Of a DNA stretch of 64,000 nucleotides, positions 26,833 through 35,084 are shown in pieces (the first letter of the stretch is position 1; the number at the start of each line of letters is the position of its first letter). The translations under genes and the position numbers were made by a program. The DNA is from Aestuariivivens sediminicola (lineage in GTDB: Bacteria; Bacteroidota; Bacteroidia; Flavobacteriales; Flavobacteriaceae). Under the pieces are notes generated by a model. The model did no database searches, was not told the origin of the DNA, and was given only the letters and a program-made list of their open reading frames with translations. Where the stretch lies: positions 248,001 to 312,000 of the forward strand of contig NZ_JAKMCM010000003.1 of NCBI RefSeq assembly GCF_022662015.1, in the 5' to 3' direction.

Positions 26833-27210
26833 TTAGTTCGACATACTGCACTGGTCTAATTTGATTTCTTCTAACAAATCATCATAGCCTATAAAACGAC
26901 CCTTCACCTTTATTGAATTATCTTTTTGGAGTGCCACTATATCTTCAGAAAATTGACAAAACACTTTGTTGTCCAAAATAATTGTATTCTCATTGATCGC
27001 AGTAACAATACCAGAAATTTCCATAGTTTGATTAAGGTATTTCGTTTCAGAACTTACAGGATCTATTTCAAATTGCTCTGCAAGTATTTTGGCATCTATT
27101 ACAAAGGCTGGTTTTTCTTTTTCTATGTTCCTGTGGTCCTGATAAATATAATTATAACCAATGATGAAAATTATAATACCGATGATTAGAATGAAAGCAA
27201 ATTTCTTCAT
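26833..27210 (-). CDS. Membrane-anchored OB-fold (tRNA_anti-like) protein
   Basis: 125 residues. One membrane segment at about 4-22, then a domain of about 95 residues with MEISGIVTAINENTIILDNKVFCQFSEDI and SIKVKGRFIGYDDLLEEIKLDQC, which fits the OB-fold family called tRNA_anti-like. In exported form it would face the periplasm, where nucleic-acid binding is unlikely; other OB folds bind sugars or proteins. Two cysteines, one in VFCQF and one in LDQC, could form a disulfide. First gene of the five-gene leftward unit. Function unknown. Confidence 0.65.
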   Translation of the reverse strand: MKKFAFILIIGIIIFIIGYNYIYQDHRNIEKEKPAFVIDAKILAEQFEIDPVSSETKYLNQTMEISGIVTAINENTIILDNKVFCQFSEDIVALQKDNSIKVKGRFIGYDDLLEEIKLDQCSMSN

Positions 27211-27525
27211 ATTAATTTTAATTTAAAAAACAGCCTCAGCTCCAACATCGCAGCCGTTCTGAGCTAGTTTCAAATTCATACTTGGGAATTTTGTATTCTA
27301 AGATAGAGATTTTTTGTTAATCTATTTTTTCTATATGGAATTTATGAGAGAGAAACAACGAGATTAATAATTTTTATGTCATTAGAGACAATGTTACTGT
27401 TCAGACCTTACGACGGTCTTTAGGGTTTACTCCGAACGCGTTTTTACGATATAACTTTTAAACCTTATACTTATAAACAAGGTGTTTTGTTTTAAATGAA
27501 AAAGTGAATGTATAAAATGGGCGAA
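27211..27525. other. Gap upstream of the five-gene operon
   Basis: 315 bases. Expected to hold the promoter of the leftward OB-fold gene, but no TAnnTTTG box is convincing on the minus strand. An imperfect inverted repeat around 27281-27302 (CTTGGGAAT and ATTCTAAG with two G-T pairs) and a five-pair stem AGACC/GGTCT near 27413-27429 are the only structures noted. Confidence 0.4.
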
Positions 27526-28062
27526 TTACAAATCGATTTTAGCATTATGTTTTTTAATTACTGCCAGATGCTCCTCAATTTTAAATTCAGATGATTTAAA
27601 TTTAGTGGTTCGATGCCTGGCTTGTTCCTGTCTTGCTATGCTTCTCGAGAATCGTCTAATACTCTGTTCGTCTTCCAGTATTAAACCAGGTACAGGTGCA
27701 TTTCTTCCATTGTCATCCTTTGCTACCATGGTAAAATAGGATGAATTGCAGTGTTTTGTAATTCCAGTCTGAATGTTTTCGGCTTCAACTCTAACGCCAA
27801 TCACCATGGACGTGCGTCCCGTATAATTTACAGAGGCTTTTAAAGTAACGAGTTCGCCAACATCGATAGGCTCTAAAAAATCGACCCTGTTCACCGATGC
27901 GGTAACACAATAGTGTTGTGAATGACGAGATGCACAGGCAAAAGCAATCTGATCCATTAAATTTAAGATGTAGCCACCATGTATTTTGCCACTAAAATTA
28001 GAATTGGCCGGCAGCATGAGTTCCGTAATGGACACCTGAGAGTCTTTTACACTTTTAAACAT
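27526..28062 (-). CDS. Acyl-CoA thioesterase (YciA/BFIT-like hotdog)
   Basis: 178 residues with one hotdog domain: GKIHGGYILNLMDQIAFACA (about 25-44, with the catalytic Asp in LMDQ) and VELL-like strand VTLKASVNYTGRTSMVIGVRVEAE. Hydrolyses acyl-CoA thioesters in the cytoplasm. The C-terminal charged helix after about 130 (RRFSRSIARQEQARHR) is longer than in E. coli YciA (about 132 residues). Chain-length specificity unknown. Single leftward gene. Confidence 0.88.
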   Translation of the reverse strand: MFKSVKDSQVSITELMLPANSNFSGKIHGGYILNLMDQIAFACASRHSQHYCVTASVNRVDFLEPIDVGELVTLKASVNYTGRTSMVIGVRVEAENIQTGITKHCNSSYFTMVAKDDNGRNAPVPGLILEDEQSIRRFSRSIARQEQARHRTTKFKSSEFKIEEHLAVIKKHNAKIDL

Positions 28063-28212
28063 GGAATTTTAGAATTTGAAATTATTAAGTACTGTTTGAT
28101 TCGGAAATTTAAAAACGATGGAGTGTTTTTTATGTTGTATTCTTTAAACGGTATATGTTTGATTTTCAATCGTCTAATCCAGTAAAGGTACTTCTTAAAC
28201 ACAAGAGGCACC

Positions 28213-29532
28213 TTACTCTTCTTCATCAGCACGCTTAATAATGGCCTCAGGAAGTGATTTTTTGGCTTTGGCCCCCATTTTTTTGAGTTTTTCAATGCTC
28301 ACGATTATGTTACCTCTTCCTTCAACTAATTTATTCATAGCAGCTGAATAGTTTGATTTTGCTCGGTCTATATCTTTACCAACACCCGTCAAATCCTTTA
28401 CCAAACCTTCGAATTTGTCATACAAGGCACCCGCCTGACGCGCAATTTCAATCGCGTTACGCTGTTGTTTTTCATTATTCCACATAGTATCTATGGTGCG
28501 TAGTGTAGCCAAGAGCGTAGAAGGTGTAACGATGACAATATTCTTCTCGAATGCTTTATTATAAATGCTGTTGTCCTCGTTTACTACAATAGCAAAGGCA
28601 GGTTCAATGGGAATAAACATGAGTACAAAATCGGGTGATTCAATGTCGTATAAATCCTGATAGTTCTTTTCCGAAAGCTGATCCACATGTTTTCGAACCG
28701 AGTTAATATGAGCCTTTAAAAATGGTAACTTGTTGTCCTCATCGGCATTTGAAAATCGTTCGTAATCGGTCAAAGATACTTTCGAATCGATAATCATTTT
28801 TTTGTTATCCGGAAGATACAGCACCACATCCGGCATAACACGGGAACCATCAGACCGCGTAAAACTTTGTTGTACAAAATATTCTCGGTCTTTCTCCAGG
28901 CCTGATTTTTCCAGAACACGTTCGAGAACCAATTCACCCCAGTTACCCTGCATTTTGCTATCGCCTTTCAAAGCGCGTGTCAGGTTTGTAGCTTCTTTGG
29001 CCATCTGTTGATTGAGGTCTTTTAATCCCAATAACTGCTCTTTCAATGCAGAATGCATACTTATACTCTCCTTTTGCGATTCATTCACTTTTTTCTCGAA
29101 ATCTTCAATTCGCTTTTGAAGAGGATTTAAAATATTCTTAATGTTTTCTTTATTCTGTTCGGTAAACTTGCTTGATTTTTCCTCCAGGATTTTACTTGCC
29201 AAAAGTTCAAAATCCTTGCGCAGTTGTTCTTGGCGTGCTTCTAATTCTTTTTCTTGTTTTAAAAATTGCTGTTTTAGATTATCGTGTTCAGTACTTTTCT
29301 TTACAAATTCAGTATTCAAGAGCTCCTTTTCATCCCTCAGGGTATCCCGTTCAATTTCTGTTTTTGTTAAGTTCTTTTTAAATTCCTCTAAAGTCAATCC
29401 CAGCTGATTTTGTCGCTCCTGTAAAGTGCTTTTTTCACTTTTACTTTTTAATTTACCATAAATTAAACCGAGGAAACCTCCAATAAAAGCAGAAACTAAA
29501 ATGGTTAGAATTAAAATGAGGTTATCGTTCAT
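28213..29532 (-). CDS. rmuC: DNA recombination protein RmuC
   Basis: 439 residues. One N-terminal membrane segment (about 4-24), a coiled coil from about 30 to 190, then the RmuC nuclease-like domain: GNWGELVLERVLEKSGLEKD, MPDVVLYLPDNKKMIIDSKVSL and FVLMFIPIEPAFAIV, where the DV..D.K pattern resembles the PD-(D/E)xK fold. RmuC limits inversions between inverted repeats in E. coli and has been proposed to be anti-phage related. No operon partner is evident; the next leftward gene upstream ends at a strong terminator. Confidence 0.93.
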   Translation of the reverse strand: MNDNLILILTILVSAFIGGFLGLIYGKLKSKSEKSTLQERQNQLGLTLEEFKKNLTKTEIERDTLRDEKELLNTEFVKKSTEHDNLKQQFLKQEKELEARQEQLRKDFELLASKILEEKSSKFTEQNKENIKNILNPLQKRIEDFEKKVNESQKESISMHSALKEQLLGLKDLNQQMAKEATNLTRALKGDSKMQGNWGELVLERVLEKSGLEKDREYFVQQSFTRSDGSRVMPDVVLYLPDNKKMIIDSKVSLTDYERFSNADEDNKLPFLKAHINSVRKHVDQLSEKNYQDLYDIESPDFVLMFIPIEPAFAIVVNEDNSIYNKAFEKNIVIVTPSTLLATLRTIDTMWNNEKQQRNAIEIARQAGALYDKFEGLVKDLTGVGKDIDRAKSNYSAAMNKLVEGRGNIIVSIEKLKKMGAKAKKSLPEAIIKRADEEE

Positions 29533-29581
29533 TTCTTAGAGACAATTATCGTAGCTCATAAAATTACTACTTTAAAAATAA

Positions 29582-29605
29582 AAAAACGCCTTCAAGGCGT
29601 TTTTA
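29582..29605 (-). terminator. Terminator of the DUF6580 gene
   Basis: Perfect nine-pair stem AAAAACGCC (29582-29590) and GGCGTTTTT (29596-29604) with loop TTCAA. On the minus strand it is followed by a long T-rich run, so it ends leftward transcription from 29631. Confidence 0.85.
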
Positions 29606-29630
29606 AAATCATAAATTGGTGAATGTTTTC

Positions 29631-30125
29631 TCAGGCTGTTTTAACGATACGTTTCGAGACAAACTCATATCCGTAATACATGACTCCAGCAAAAAATAAA
29701 TCACCAATCAAAGCATTTCTGAAAAAGGGAATGGCCAGCGTGTAACATTCGATAATACCACTAATGGATTTTGGATATGACAATAGCCAAACTCCAAAAT
29801 TGGTAATTAAGAAAAATAAAATACTGCTTAGCAGGATGGATTTTAGATTCATTTTCCTGGTGATCATACCTATCACGCCAACTAAAACAAACCCTAAGTA
29901 TACAAATATGCTAATTGTTGTTAGTCCCAAAAATAAATCCGACAAAAACATAGCCGATAAGGGGACTATAAACGCTAATTTTCTATTGCTGAAATAAACA
30001 CCGGAAAAAAGGGCCATAGCTGTAATTGGGGTCACATTCGGAATGTGTGGAACCAATCTAAAAAAGGCGGCTACCACGACAAATAAAATAATAATCCACT
30101 GTGTTTTATTGCGTAACATATCCAT
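29631..30125 (-). CDS. DUF6580 family membrane protein, putative vitamin transporter component
   Basis: 164 residues with five to six membrane segments spread over the whole chain. The motif FRLVPHIPNVTPITAMALFSGVYF at about 22-45 (PNxTPI) is characteristic of DUF6580 and resembles S-components of ECF vitamin transporters. In Bacteroidota these genes are often linked to cobalamin riboswitches or receptors; here the gene is divergent from a riboswitch-controlled BtuB-like gene. A -7 box reading TATTTTTG lies at 30150-30143, giving a leader of about 10 bases, so the gene itself is not downstream of the riboswitch. Substrate (B12 or precursor) is inferred from context. Confidence 0.75.
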   Translation of the reverse strand: MDMLRNKTQWIIILFVVVAAFFRLVPHIPNVTPITAMALFSGVYFSNRKLAFIVPLSAMFLSDLFLGLTTISIFVYLGFVLVGVIGMITRKMNLKSILLSSILFFLITNFGVWLLSYPKSISGIIECYTLAIPFFRNALIGDLFFAGVMYYGYEFVSKRIVKTA

Positions 30126-30187
30126 GTTTTTTTATTTATGTTCAAAAATAATATTAATTGTTCTAACAGTAAAATAAAAATGATGAT

Positions 30188-30195
30188 TACATTTG
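30188..30195 (+). promoter_or_regulatory. -7 box for the riboswitch/receptor transcript
   Basis: TACATTTG matches TAnnTTTG and lies about 70 bases before the riboswitch core. The nearest TTG (30158-30160) is 27 bases away, too far, so the -33 element is uncertain. Confidence 0.5.
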
Positions 30196-30261
30196 TACTG
30201 AAATTTGGTTCGGTAATTCATAAAGAAACTTTAAGGCTTAGGAATTATGCTTACTTAAAGA

Positions 30262-30442
30262 TTTTTGACGTTACCGATTAAAAGGGAATTCGGTGTAAAT
30301 CCGGAACTGTTCCCGCAACTGTAATTTTCATGCACATCGTATTGCGCATCTCCTTAATGGAGACCTTATTTCTTCAAGACCACTGTTACAATTGGTAATG
30401 GGAAGGTTTGATAAGTGTGTTATAAGTCAGGAGACCTGCCAT
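30262..30442 (+). ncRNA. Cobalamin riboswitch
   Basis: Carries the conserved core in order: AAAGGGAA (30283-30289), GGTGTAAATCC (30293-30303), CCCGCAACTGTAA (30313-30325), variable P7-P10 hairpins, then the B12 box AGTCAGGAGACCTGCC (30426-30441). Binding of adenosyl- or aquocobalamin folds the RNA and shuts off the gene downstream. The switch ends 84 bases before the receptor start, leaving room for an expression platform; AAACTTT and AAAGTTT (about 30462-30482) could pair there. No intrinsic terminator was found, so control of translation is more likely (inference). Confidence 0.94.
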
Positions 30443-30525
30443 TTTCAAAACAATGAAGTTAAACTTTCGGGATAAAAGTTTGCGTATGAATGCACATGCA
30501 ATTCTCGAACAATTTGTCGTTTAAA

Positions 30526-32382
30526 ATGAATAAAAGAACAACTGTTTTTGGTGTATTGTATATGTGTATATCCCTAATTGGAATTGCACAGCAGCAAGTC
30601 GACTCAACCACAGTGGAGCAACTCAGTGAAATTGTTGTTACTGATTCTCGATTTAACCTAAAAAGGGAAAATTCTGGAAAAACGGTCATTAAAATTTCAA
30701 AACAGGACATTGAAAGACATCAGGGTAAGACAGTTTCGGAATTAATTAACACCAAGTCTGGCATTGAAATTAATGGTAGTCGAAGTGTAGAAGGACAAAA
30801 TTTGGGTTATTTTGTCCGAGGCGGAAACAATAGACAGGTGCTTGTACTTATTGATGGTGTGCAAGTTAACGACCCTTCCCTTGTTGCTAATGAATTCGAT
30901 TTAAGGCTTATGGATTTAAATTCCGTAGAGTCTATAGAAATAATTAAAGGTGCTGCCAGTACGCTTTATGGGAATGCCGCAGCCACAGCAGTTATTAATA
31001 TTACGAGTAAAAGGCCTTCGAATGAATCTATTTCGGGTCAATTTTTAACGGTTGTAGGGACCAATCAATCACAGGATAATCTAAATTATAATGTTTCCAG
31101 TTTTAGCAATAATGTAACTGTCAGCGGTACTATAAATAAATTTAATTATCTGGCCAGTTTTGGAAATCGGTTTGTTGATGGGTTATCGGCAGCGCAATCA
31201 GATACCCCGGAAATTGACCCATTTTCGAGATATCATACCAATGTCCGAATCGGGTATGACTTTAATTCAGGTTTTAGTGTTAAGGGTTTTTTAAGTTATG
31301 ATGATCTTAAAACTGATATCGATGGATACCCGGCACCTTCTTATACCTTTTCAGATACCGATGATCGTTATTATGCCAAGCAAAAGAGAGTAGGACTATC
31401 CCCTCAATATGTATATGAAAAAGGGAGTTTTCACATTAATGCCGCTTTTACTGACATAGATCGGGAAACAGTTTCGGATTTCAGCTCTTACCATAAGGCT
31501 AAAAGTTATATCGTGGATGGCTATAACAAATATATCTTTAATAAGACGTTTTATACCATTGTGGGTTTGAATTATGGCCATTATAGCAGTTTGTTTTCTG
31601 AAGAGGAAAGTTTTACCAATGCAGATCCCTATTTGAACGTGGTTTATATTTCGGGCCATGGTTTAAATTTTAACATGGGGGGCAGGTTGAATAATCACAG
31701 TGAATATGGATCACATTTTGTGTATAGCGTCAATCCTTCTTATTCGGTTACTTTGAATAAGGGCTATATTAAAGCCTTTGGATCCTACGCCACCTCGTTT
31801 ATCGCGCCTAATTTATCTCAACTTTATGGTTTTTTTGGAGCAAATCCCGATTTGGCCCCGGAAGAAAATGCCACTTTGGAGGGTGGATTGGAATACGATA
31901 CTAAAAGGGGTTTTAAATTGAATGGGGTATATTTTAACCGAACAGAGAAGAATACGATTATTTATACAACGGGATATGAAAATGCAGATACTGAAGCAGA
32001 GGTACACGGCGTTGAAATTGAAGGTCAGTTTGATGTTTGGGAAGGAGTTGACCTCACTGCAAATTACACCTTCACCGAATTAAAAAATGGAATTCGGCTG
32101 CGTGTTCCTAAACATAAAATTAATACAGGTATTGGCTATAATTTTTCTGAGAGGACATATGTTTCCCTCCAATATCAATTCGTGGGTGATAGAGTTGATG
32201 TTGGGGACGTTAAGTTGAAATCCTTTTCTTTAGTTGATCTCTATGTTAGCCAGAGGATCATTAACAATAAAGTAAAACTCTTTGCGAATGTTACCAATTT
32301 GCTGAATGAAGACTATTTTGAAATTTTTGGATTTATGACTAGAGGAAGAAATATTAATTTCGGTTTACAAATTAACCTTTAA
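30526..32382 (+). CDS. btuB: TonB-dependent receptor for cobalamin (BtuB-like)
   Basis: 618 residues from the ATG at 30526: signal peptide ending GIAQ (about 21), plug domain with a TonB-box-like EIVVTDSRF near 35-43, VSELINTKSGIEI, DGVQVNDPS and IEIIKGAASTLYGNAAATAVINI, then a 22-strand barrel ending in ...RNINFGLQINL. Takes up vitamin B12 or related corrinoids across the outer membrane using TonB energy. Ligand assignment rests on the cobalamin riboswitch directly upstream. The track frame from 30490 would add 12 residues ahead of the signal peptide and is rejected. Confidence 0.92.
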   Translation: MNKRTTVFGVLYMCISLIGIAQQQVDSTTVEQLSEIVVTDSRFNLKRENSGKTVIKISKQDIERHQGKTVSELINTKSGIEINGSRSVEGQNLGYFVRGGNNRQVLVLIDGVQVNDPSLVANEFDLRLMDLNSVESIEIIKGAASTLYGNAAATAVINITSKRPSNESISGQFLTVVGTNQSQDNLNYNVSSFSNNVTVSGTINKFNYLASFGNRFVDGLSAAQSDTPEIDPFSRYHTNVRIGYDFNSGFSVKGFLSYDDLKTDIDGYPAPSYTFSDTDDRYYAKQKRVGLSPQYVYEKGSFHINAAFTDIDRETVSDFSSYHKAKSYIVDGYNKYIFNKTFYTIVGLNYGHYSSLFSEEESFTNADPYLNVVYISGHGLNFNMGGRLNNHSEYGSHFVYSVNPSYSVTLNKGYIKAFGSYATSFIAPNLSQLYGFFGANPDLAPEENATLEGGLEYDTKRGFKLNGVYFNRTEKNTIIYTTGYENADTEAEVHGVEIEGQFDVWEGVDLTANYTFTELKNGIRLRVPKHKINTGIGYNFSERTYVSLQYQFVGDRVDVGDVKLKSFSLVDLYVSQRIINNKVKLFANVTNLLNEDYFEIFGFMTRGRNINFGLQINL

Positions 32383-32426
32383 ATCACATTGCTGAATCCT
32401 TAATAGTTTTCATATTAAAATAAGTT

Positions 32427-33935
32427 TTAATAGTGTTCAAATAAGAATCTATTTATCAATTCAGACGGAATTTTTTTATCTATGTACATCCCATTATCAA
32501 ACCGAGGTCCATTTTTGATTTTTTTGACTAATGTTAATGGAATAGGGGCTTGAGATTTGATGTTCGAAAGTTTTCCGGTGGCATTTTCAATTTCAGACAA
32601 TGCCGCCGCTAATAAGGGTTCATCAGGATCGCCTAAAACACCAAGATTCAGATAATCTTCTTCTAGAGTGATGTCCGGTGTAAGACCATTAAAATAATCG
32701 GTAAAACCGCTGCTATTTACAGATTTAAAGATGAGAGGTTGCATCGCATAGGAATGACTCGGATTAACCCCTTGCCTCGTGAAATCTTCGGAATCATAAA
32801 GTGTAGTTGAAGCTTGATATTTCCCTTCCGTATTTTCGCCTATATGAATCACATCGATATACGGGTCCAGACTATTTATAACCAATTCACTTGCTGAAGC
32901 TGAAAAATCGGTTGCCAGAATATAGACCTTATCCAGGTTGAGACTGTTCAGGCCCGCCCCATCATCATTATTGACAAATCTATTGATCAGCAATTCCGGA
33001 TCTTCATTTTCAAAAGCTTGTTGAAATTCACTGTTCCATTCCTCGGTACTGAATATTTCTCCAGTAAACTGACCAGTAATCATGCTGGCCAGCAAAATTG
33101 CGGAATTTACAGAGCCCCCTGGATTATACCTTAAATCCAATACAAGATCAGTAATATTATTGGATTTAAAATTTCCGAATACTGCATTCAATTCCGAATC
33201 GAAATCGGCAGTAAATCCATTGTACATGAGATATCCTGCTTTTTTATTTCCAACATCAAAAATAGAAGTGTTGAAGATAGGGTCTTCGCACAATTCAAGC
33301 TTGTTAAGCGTAATGGTTTCATTTCTTGGATCTATTGTATCATCCGAAGTTTCTGAAGTTCCCTGATCATTATAAGTGCCAAGTGTTATGGAATAGGAGT
33401 TTGTATTGAATAAATTAAAATTGTTATCCGTTTCCGAATTGTAATAGAGCTGAACACCATTAACTTCATAAAACAAATCACCACGCTTAATACCTTTGTT
33501 TTCAGCATCACTACCCGCCAAAACCATGCGAACAATACCGAACACATTATTCGTACTATTTGGTGCCATAAAAATGCTAAATTCCATACCATTTATAATG
33601 GTACATCCCTCAAAAAAACGTTCTAAGGCAATATAATCATCAACAATCCAGCTATAGCGATCAACAGTTTGTCGCTGATATATCAGGCTTTCAAATAATT
33701 CCTCTGGTTTAGAAAAGGAATTTAAGTAATCCGCATATTCGGCATCACTGCTAAACCTGTTATTTGAAAGGGCTGAAACGTTATCCTTATAGAGATAAAA
33801 TAGGTTCATCCCTTTCCAGATGAAATCATTTATTTCATTGGCGCTGATGGTGTTATCATCATTATCTTCAAAACAACTTTGGGTAATTAAAAATAAACAA
33901 AGCAGTAAAAGTGGGGCTTTCAAGCAATTTTTCAT
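32427..33935 (-). CDS. S41 family peptidase lipoprotein
   Basis: 502 residues. Lipobox ITQSCFED (Cys about 21). A PDZ-like region (FGIVRMVLAGSDAENKGIKRGDLFYEVNG, about 130-158) precedes the tail-specific protease core: VLDLRYNPGGSVNSAILLASMI (about 255-276) and the serine motif DFSASASELVINSL (about 338-351), followed by a downstream TEGKYQASTTLY segment. It is a member of the C-terminal processing peptidase group, held on the outer membrane by lipid. Substrate unknown. Single leftward gene, converging on btuB with a 44-base gap. Confidence 0.9.
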   Translation of the reverse strand: MKNCLKAPLLLLCLFLITQSCFEDNDDNTISANEINDFIWKGMNLFYLYKDNVSALSNNRFSSDAEYADYLNSFSKPEELFESLIYQRQTVDRYSWIVDDYIALERFFEGCTIINGMEFSIFMAPNSTNNVFGIVRMVLAGSDAENKGIKRGDLFYEVNGVQLYYNSETDNNFNLFNTNSYSITLGTYNDQGTSETSDDTIDPRNETITLNKLELCEDPIFNTSIFDVGNKKAGYLMYNGFTADFDSELNAVFGNFKSNNITDLVLDLRYNPGGSVNSAILLASMITGQFTGEIFSTEEWNSEFQQAFENEDPELLINRFVNNDDGAGLNSLNLDKVYILATDFSASASELVINSLDPYIDVIHIGENTEGKYQASTTLYDSEDFTRQGVNPSHSYAMQPLIFKSVNSSGFTDYFNGLTPDITLEEDYLNLGVLGDPDEPLLAAALSEIENATGKLSNIKSQAPIPLTLVKKIKNGPRFDNGMYIDKKIPSELINRFLFEHY

Positions 33936-34008
33936 AACAATATATTTTGATACAAGTAGTCTATAAAACCCTAAATTTACTTACAATATTGTACAATAAA
34001 AATTTTTT

Positions 34009-34034
34009 TGTAACAAATTAGATCATCGTTCGTC
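34009..34034 (+). promoter_or_regulatory. Candidate ECF-type promoter of the sigma/DUF4252 operon
   Basis: TGTAAC (34009-34014), a 16-base spacer, then CGTC (34031-34034). This has the AAC/CGTC form of promoters read by ECF sigma factors and differs from the TAnnTTTG housekeeping type. It lies 51 bases before the sigma gene, so the operon may be under its own sigma factor. Confidence 0.5.
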
Positions 34035-34084
34035 GTAATTTCAAAGAGCAGTAAATAGCTTAATAACCAAACCATAACCAAAGT

Positions 34085-34594
34085 ATGACTCAGCGAGAGT
34101 TTTTAAATATTGTAATGCCCTTCAAGGATAAAGTCTTTCGCTTAGCTAAAAGGATATTGATATCTACGGAAGAAGCTGAAGATGCTACGCAAGAGGTTAT
34201 GTTGAAGTTATGGAACAACAAAGCTAAAATAGCCGAGTATAGAAATGTTGAAGCGTTTTCTATGACCATGACCAAGAATTATTGTTTTGATAAACTGAAA
34301 TCGAAGCAATCTCAGAACTTGAAAATTGTTCATAGCAATTATGAAGATAAGCATACAACACTTCAAAGGCAGGTTGAATTGAACGATAGTGTGAGTTGGG
34401 TAGCAAAAATTATAGAAGAGCTCCCGGAACAACAAAAATTAATTATTCAGCTCAGGGATATTGAAGAATATGATTATGACGAAATAGCGGATATGCTCAA
34501 TATGAATCAGACTGCAGTCCGTGTGAATTTATCGCGAGCCAGAAAAACAATACGAGAAAAATTAACTAATACTCATAATTATGGTATTAAATAG
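34085..34594 (+). CDS. ECF-type RNA polymerase sigma factor
   Basis: 169 residues. Region 2 at about 10-75 (FRLAKRILISTEEAEDATQEVMLKLWNNK, MTMTKNYCFDKL) and region 4 at about 110-160 (ELPEQQKLIIQLRDIEEYDYDEIADMLNMNQTAVRVNLSRARKTI). First gene of a rightward operon with an anti-sigma-like protein and two DUF4252 proteins. The next gene begins inside its last 14 bases, a sign of coupled translation. It probably reads its own upstream TGTAAC/CGTC promoter (inference). Confidence 0.94.
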   Translation: MTQREFLNIVMPFKDKVFRLAKRILISTEEAEDATQEVMLKLWNNKAKIAEYRNVEAFSMTMTKNYCFDKLKSKQSQNLKIVHSNYEDKHTTLQRQVELNDSVSWVAKIIEELPEQQKLIIQLRDIEEYDYDEIADMLNMNQTAVRVNLSRARKTIREKLTNTHNYGIK

Positions 34595-35051
34595 TATAGA
34601 AAAATTATTAGAGAAGTACGAAATGGGTGAAACATCGCTTAAAGAAGAGCAAGTGTTGAAAAACTATTTTACCAGCGACAGCGTTGCCCCGCATTTAGAA
34701 ATGTATAAACCCATGTTTGCGTATTTTTTAGTAAGTCAACAGGAAGAGTTTACCAAAGCGATTCCGTTAAAATCGAAACGAATATTCGATTACAAGTGGA
34801 TTTCTGTTGCAGCAGTTGCCATTCTGATGTTAGGGATTTATTTCAATAACCCTAGGGATGTTGGTACTATAAATGACCCCGAGGTTGCTTTTAACGAAGT
34901 GTCAAAATCATTAGCTATGATTTCGAACCATATGAACAAAGGAACTTCGACAGTAAGTTATCTAGATGAGGTTAATAAAGGAACTTCAACCTTAGAATAT
35001 CTTACTGAGATTGAAAATACAACACGTATAATATTTAAACCGAACAAATAA
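34581..35051 (+). CDS. Anti-sigma-like membrane protein with a tandem 13-residue repeat
   Basis: 156 residues with one membrane segment at about 73-88 (WISVAAVAILMLGIYF). The N-terminal cytoplasmic part begins with SIEKLLEKYEMGETSLKEEQVLKNYF, a pattern seen in flavobacterial proteins placed after ECF sigma genes. The periplasmic end holds two copies of NKGTSTxxYLxEx at 119-131 and 132-144. No zinc-binding anti-sigma motif is present. It overlaps the sigma gene by 14 bases. Inferred role: holds the sigma factor at the membrane until a periplasmic signal is received. Confidence 0.65.
   Translation: MVLNSIEKLLEKYEMGETSLKEEQVLKNYFTSDSVAPHLEMYKPMFAYFLVSQQEEFTKAIPLKSKRIFDYKWISVAAVAILMLGIYFNNPRDVGTINDPEVAFNEVSKSLAMISNHMNKGTSTVSYLDEVNKGTSTLEYLTEIENTTRIIFKPNK
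34935..35012 (+). repeat. Tandem 39-base coding repeat
   Basis: Two head-to-tail 39-base units (34935-34973, 34974-35012) inside the anti-sigma-like gene; they encode the two NKGTST-containing 13-mers. The units have diverged in the last third, so the duplication is not recent. Confidence 0.8.
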
Positions 35052-35084
35052 AAATTTAACACAGTAACCTTAAAAACAAATAAC

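Noticed and set aside
28047-28295. 82-codon minus-strand frame between the thioesterase and rmuC genes
   Set aside because: Overlaps the end of rmuC in another frame and the start of the thioesterase; very basic, low-complexity composition without homology signs.
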